Origin: Prevotellaceae bacterium
GTDB lineage: Bacteria; Bacteroidota; Bacteroidia; Bacteroidales; UBA932
Assembly: GCA_031289895.1 (NCBI GenBank)
Contig: JAITOP010000166.1
Coordinates: 1 to 6,212, forward strand
Direction: 5' to 3'
DNA length: 6,212 nucleotides
Shown here: positions 4,371 to 6,212 of the stretch, piece after piece
How positions within the stretch are numbered: position 1 is the stretch's first letter
Layout of the letters: each line of letters opens with the position of its first letter
Notes under the pieces: model-generated
Told to the model about the DNA's origin: nothing
The model's input: the letters and a program-made list of their open reading frames with translations, nothing else
The model's database searches: none
Position numbers and translations under genes: made by a program

Positions 4371-6035
4371 TTATTTTGTTGAGTTTTCTAAACGTTTCAT
4401 TACAGAAAACAAGAAAATTGCCGAAAGCAGACAGCAAGCAATTAACACACCCCAAACTGCCCAAAGTGCGATTTCGCTTTCCCAAATAGCAGCAATAACA
4501 GAGGTTAAATAATTTCCTACCGCAGTTGCAGCAAACCAACCGCCCATCATTAATCCTTTATATTTTGGAGGGGCAACTTTTGTTACAAAAGAAATTCCCA
4601 TTGGACTCAACAACAATTCTGCAAAAGTTAGTGTAAAATATGTGCCAATAAGCCAATTCGGGTCTAATAGAATATTGCTTACACCGCCTACACCTTTAAG
4701 TTCAGCAGGAGATTTAAGTCCAAGTGATGCTATGGCTAATATTGCAAAACCTGCGGCTGCAACCAACATTCCGAAGCCAATTTTTCGTGGAGTGGAAGGT
4801 TCTTTTTTGATTTTCGCAAGCCATGCAAAAATGGCAATAGAAAATGGAGTAAGAGCAACTACAAAGAAAGGATTAAACTGTTGAAAAATTTGAGGAGCAA
4901 TTCCTATGTCCGGGTTCATTGCTATGTATTTTATTACAACAAAAACGGCTGCAACTGCCAAAACAGCAGTAGAAATTAGTTTTGCACGTAATGTTTTAGA
5001 TTGAAATATGCTGAAAAGAGAATAAATTCCAATACAAATAAGTGCAAGGTTTATTACATTAAAGCCAATTCTTGTCCAGCCATCAACAAAATTTTGTGTA
5101 TAATCACGTGCAAAATATGTCATTGTTAGTCCATTTTGATGGAACGACATCCAGAAGAAAATAACAACAGCAAACACAAGTCCGAGTGCCACAATACGGT
5201 CTTTAGTCTGTTTTGGAGTAAGTATAACTTCTTCGGAAACACCCGCTGCTGTTTTTTGTTTTGCATTAAAATCGGCGTGTTTATAAAGTTTTTTAGTAGA
5301 AAGATAAATAATCATCGAAATAATCAATGATATGCAGGCAACTCCGAATCCATAGTTATACGAGGCTGACAAATTATCAATATAAAGATTACTGAAACTT
5401 GCCAAATCGGTAAATTGCGCACCTTGTTGGCTCATAAGTTCAGTTAATTTTGTCGTACCTTCCATTGTGATAGTTCCATCTAAATATTGATGCGCCAAAG
5501 CAGGAATATCAGCCACATAACGCAGCCCTGCTTTTCCCATAAAAAAGTTTACAACTTCGGTAGCAGCCTGTGGAGCAAACATAGCACCAATATTTATTGC
5601 CATATAAAACAGTGAAAAACCGGGGTCGCGGCGTGTTTTGTATTTAGGGTCATCGTAAAGATTACCGACAAGTACTTGCAAATTTCCTTTAAAAAGCCCT
5701 GTTCCTAACGCGATAACAAACAGTGCTGCAATCAATACAGGCATTCCCATTCCCGGAATTGCCATTAAAATATAGCCGAAAAACATTACAATAATACCTA
5801 TTGTAACAGTTTTTCCATAACCCCAAACATTGTCGGCAAGCAAACCGCCAACAACAGGTAAGAAATAAACAGCGGCAAGGAATCCACCAAAAATCTGTCC
5901 TGTAACAGCAGAAGATAAACCGAATTTTGCCTGCAAAAATAACACAAAAATAGCAAGCATCGTGTAATAACCGAAACGCTCGCCTGTATTTGCTAATGCT
6001 AAGGCGTAAAGTCCTTTTGGATGATTTTTAAACAT
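4371..6035 (-). CDS. POT/PTR2-family proton-dependent oligopeptide transporter
   Basis: The 554-residue inner-membrane protein of the major facilitator superfamily probably imports di- and tripeptides with protons. Many hydrophobic helices are evident, consistent with the bacterial 14-helix POT layout. Family signatures are ERFGYYTM at 19-26 in helix 1, GTGLFKGN with Lys116 at 111-118 in helix 4, the PTR2 signature FYMAINIGAM at 143-152, and FAELLLSPMG (Glu473) at 471-480. PPKYKGLMMGGWF at 489-501 also fits. It ends in a short cytoplasmic tail, so it appears complete. Two oddities are visible. The first glutamate of the usual ExxER motif is Asn16, and about 60 polar residues (167-228) are inserted after the PTR2 signature helix, which I infer to be an extracytoplasmic loop. 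The gene is monocistronic, with its own -7 element and terminator. Substrate specificity cannot be read from sequence. Confidence 0.93.
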   Translation of the reverse strand: MFKNHPKGLYALALANTGERFGYYTMLAIFVLFLQAKFGLSSAVTGQIFGGFLAAVYFLPVVGGLLADNVWGYGKTVTIGIIVMFFGYILMAIPGMGMPVLIAALFVIALGTGLFKGNLQVLVGNLYDDPKYKTRRDPGFSLFYMAINIGAMFAPQAATEVVNFFMGKAGLRYVADIPALAHQYLDGTITMEGTTKLTELMSQQGAQFTDLASFSNLYIDNLSASYNYGFGVACISLIISMIIYLSTKKLYKHADFNAKQKTAAGVSEEVILTPKQTKDRIVALGLVFAVVIFFWMSFHQNGLTMTYFARDYTQNFVDGWTRIGFNVINLALICIGIYSLFSIFQSKTLRAKLISTAVLAVAAVFVVIKYIAMNPDIGIAPQIFQQFNPFFVVALTPFSIAIFAWLAKIKKEPSTPRKIGFGMLVAAAGFAILAIASLGLKSPAELKGVGGVSNILLDPNWLIGTYFTLTFAELLLSPMGISFVTKVAPPKYKGLMMGGWFAATAVGNYLTSVIAAIWESEIALWAVWGVLIACCLLSAIFLFSVMKRLENSTK

Positions 6036-6080
6036 AAATTTAAATTTTAAATTTTAATATAATTTCATTTTTATTTGTCG

Positions 6081-6088
6081 CAAAGTTA
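6081..6088 (-). promoter_or_regulatory. -7 element of the POT transporter promoter
   Basis: The minus-strand TAACTTTG, followed by C, matches TAnnTTTG exactly and is identical to the rhodanese -7 element. It lies 46 bp before the ATG. No good -33 element is seen. The predicted leader of about 35-40 nt is extremely A/T-rich, with a TAAATTT heptamer repeated at 6041-6054, and has no Shine-Dalgarno sequence. It lies within the 99 bp between the transporter and the partial gene upstream. Confidence 0.55.
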
Positions 6089-6134
6089 TAAATAAATTTA
6101 TTAAAATGAGTATTTTTAGAAAATAATTAATACT

Positions 6135-6212
6135 TTATTCTTTTATACATCTTACCGAATAAGCATCGGCTCGCGAAGCATTAAAAAACATCATTACGGC
6201 AATAGCATCGCT
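6135..6212 (-). CDS. 3' end of a gene with FISUMP-like C-terminus (partial)
   Basis: An open minus-strand frame runs from the window edge to a TAA at 6135-6137 and encodes the last 25 residues of a protein. These include MMFFNASRADAYSVRCIKE. The ending aromatic-S-V-R-C-(I/V)-K-(D/E) immediately before the stop is characteristic of the Fibrobacter succinogenes major paralogous (FISUMP, TIGR02145) domain, found in secreted proteins and lipoproteins of Bacteroidota and Fibrobacterota. The rest of the gene lies beyond the window, so signal peptide, repeats and full architecture cannot be judged. The call rests on a short tail and its position just upstream of the transporter promoter. Confidence 0.6.
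   Translation of the reverse strand, partial: SDAIAVMMFFNASRADAYSVRCIKE

Noticed and set aside
4256..4539. Short frames across the terminator and the 3' end of the transporter gene, on both strands
   Set aside because: They read through the terminator hairpin and intergenic DNA or run antisense/out of frame to the transporter. There is no motif or start context to support them.
4642..5330. Plus-strand frames opposite the transporter gene
   Set aside because: They are shadows of a clearly recognised POT transporter.

Overview
The window looks like a low-GC chromosomal segment of a Bacteroidota member, most likely order Bacteroidales. Four observations support this. The gene starts have no Shine-Dalgarno sequence and A/T-rich leaders. 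Several are preceded by perfect matches to the Bacteroidota -7 promoter element TAnnTTTG. The gene set (DUF3822 next to rsmD, a RecD/Dda-type helicase divergent from them, and a FISUMP-like C-terminus) is typical of that phylum. The tRNA has no encoded CCA. Genus cannot be given from sequence alone.

Left part (5-2219, all minus strand): read in the direction of transcription, a three-gene operon encodes a membrane-anchored conserved protein of unknown function, a DUF3822 protein and the 16S rRNA methyltransferase RsmD. The genes are 3 bp apart and then overlap by 10 bp. A tRNA-Asp(GUC) gene follows with its own promoter. From a shared 149 bp intergenic region, a 470-residue superfamily 1B helicase is transcribed to the right (2369-3781).

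Middle (3782-3858): the helicase converges on a minus-strand gene for a small exported rhodanese. The 77 bp between them is almost entirely two arrays of four AT-rich heptamers separated by 18 bp.

Right part (3859-6212, minus strand): from right to left come the 3' end of a gene cut by the window edge (its last 25 residues resemble a FISUMP domain C-terminus), a 554-residue POT-family peptide transporter with its own promoter and a strong intrinsic terminator, and the rhodanese gene, whose promoter lies just beyond that terminator.

Functionally this is mostly housekeeping: translation (tRNA-Asp, rRNA methylation), DNA handling (helicase), peptide uptake and a periplasmic sulfur-carrier-type domain. 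I see no mobile element, CRISPR array, phage gene or defence system. The items most worth a second look are the two uncharacterised genes locked to rsmD, the heptamer arrays, the altered proton-coupling motif of the transporter, and the terminator/promoter overlap at 4293-4347.
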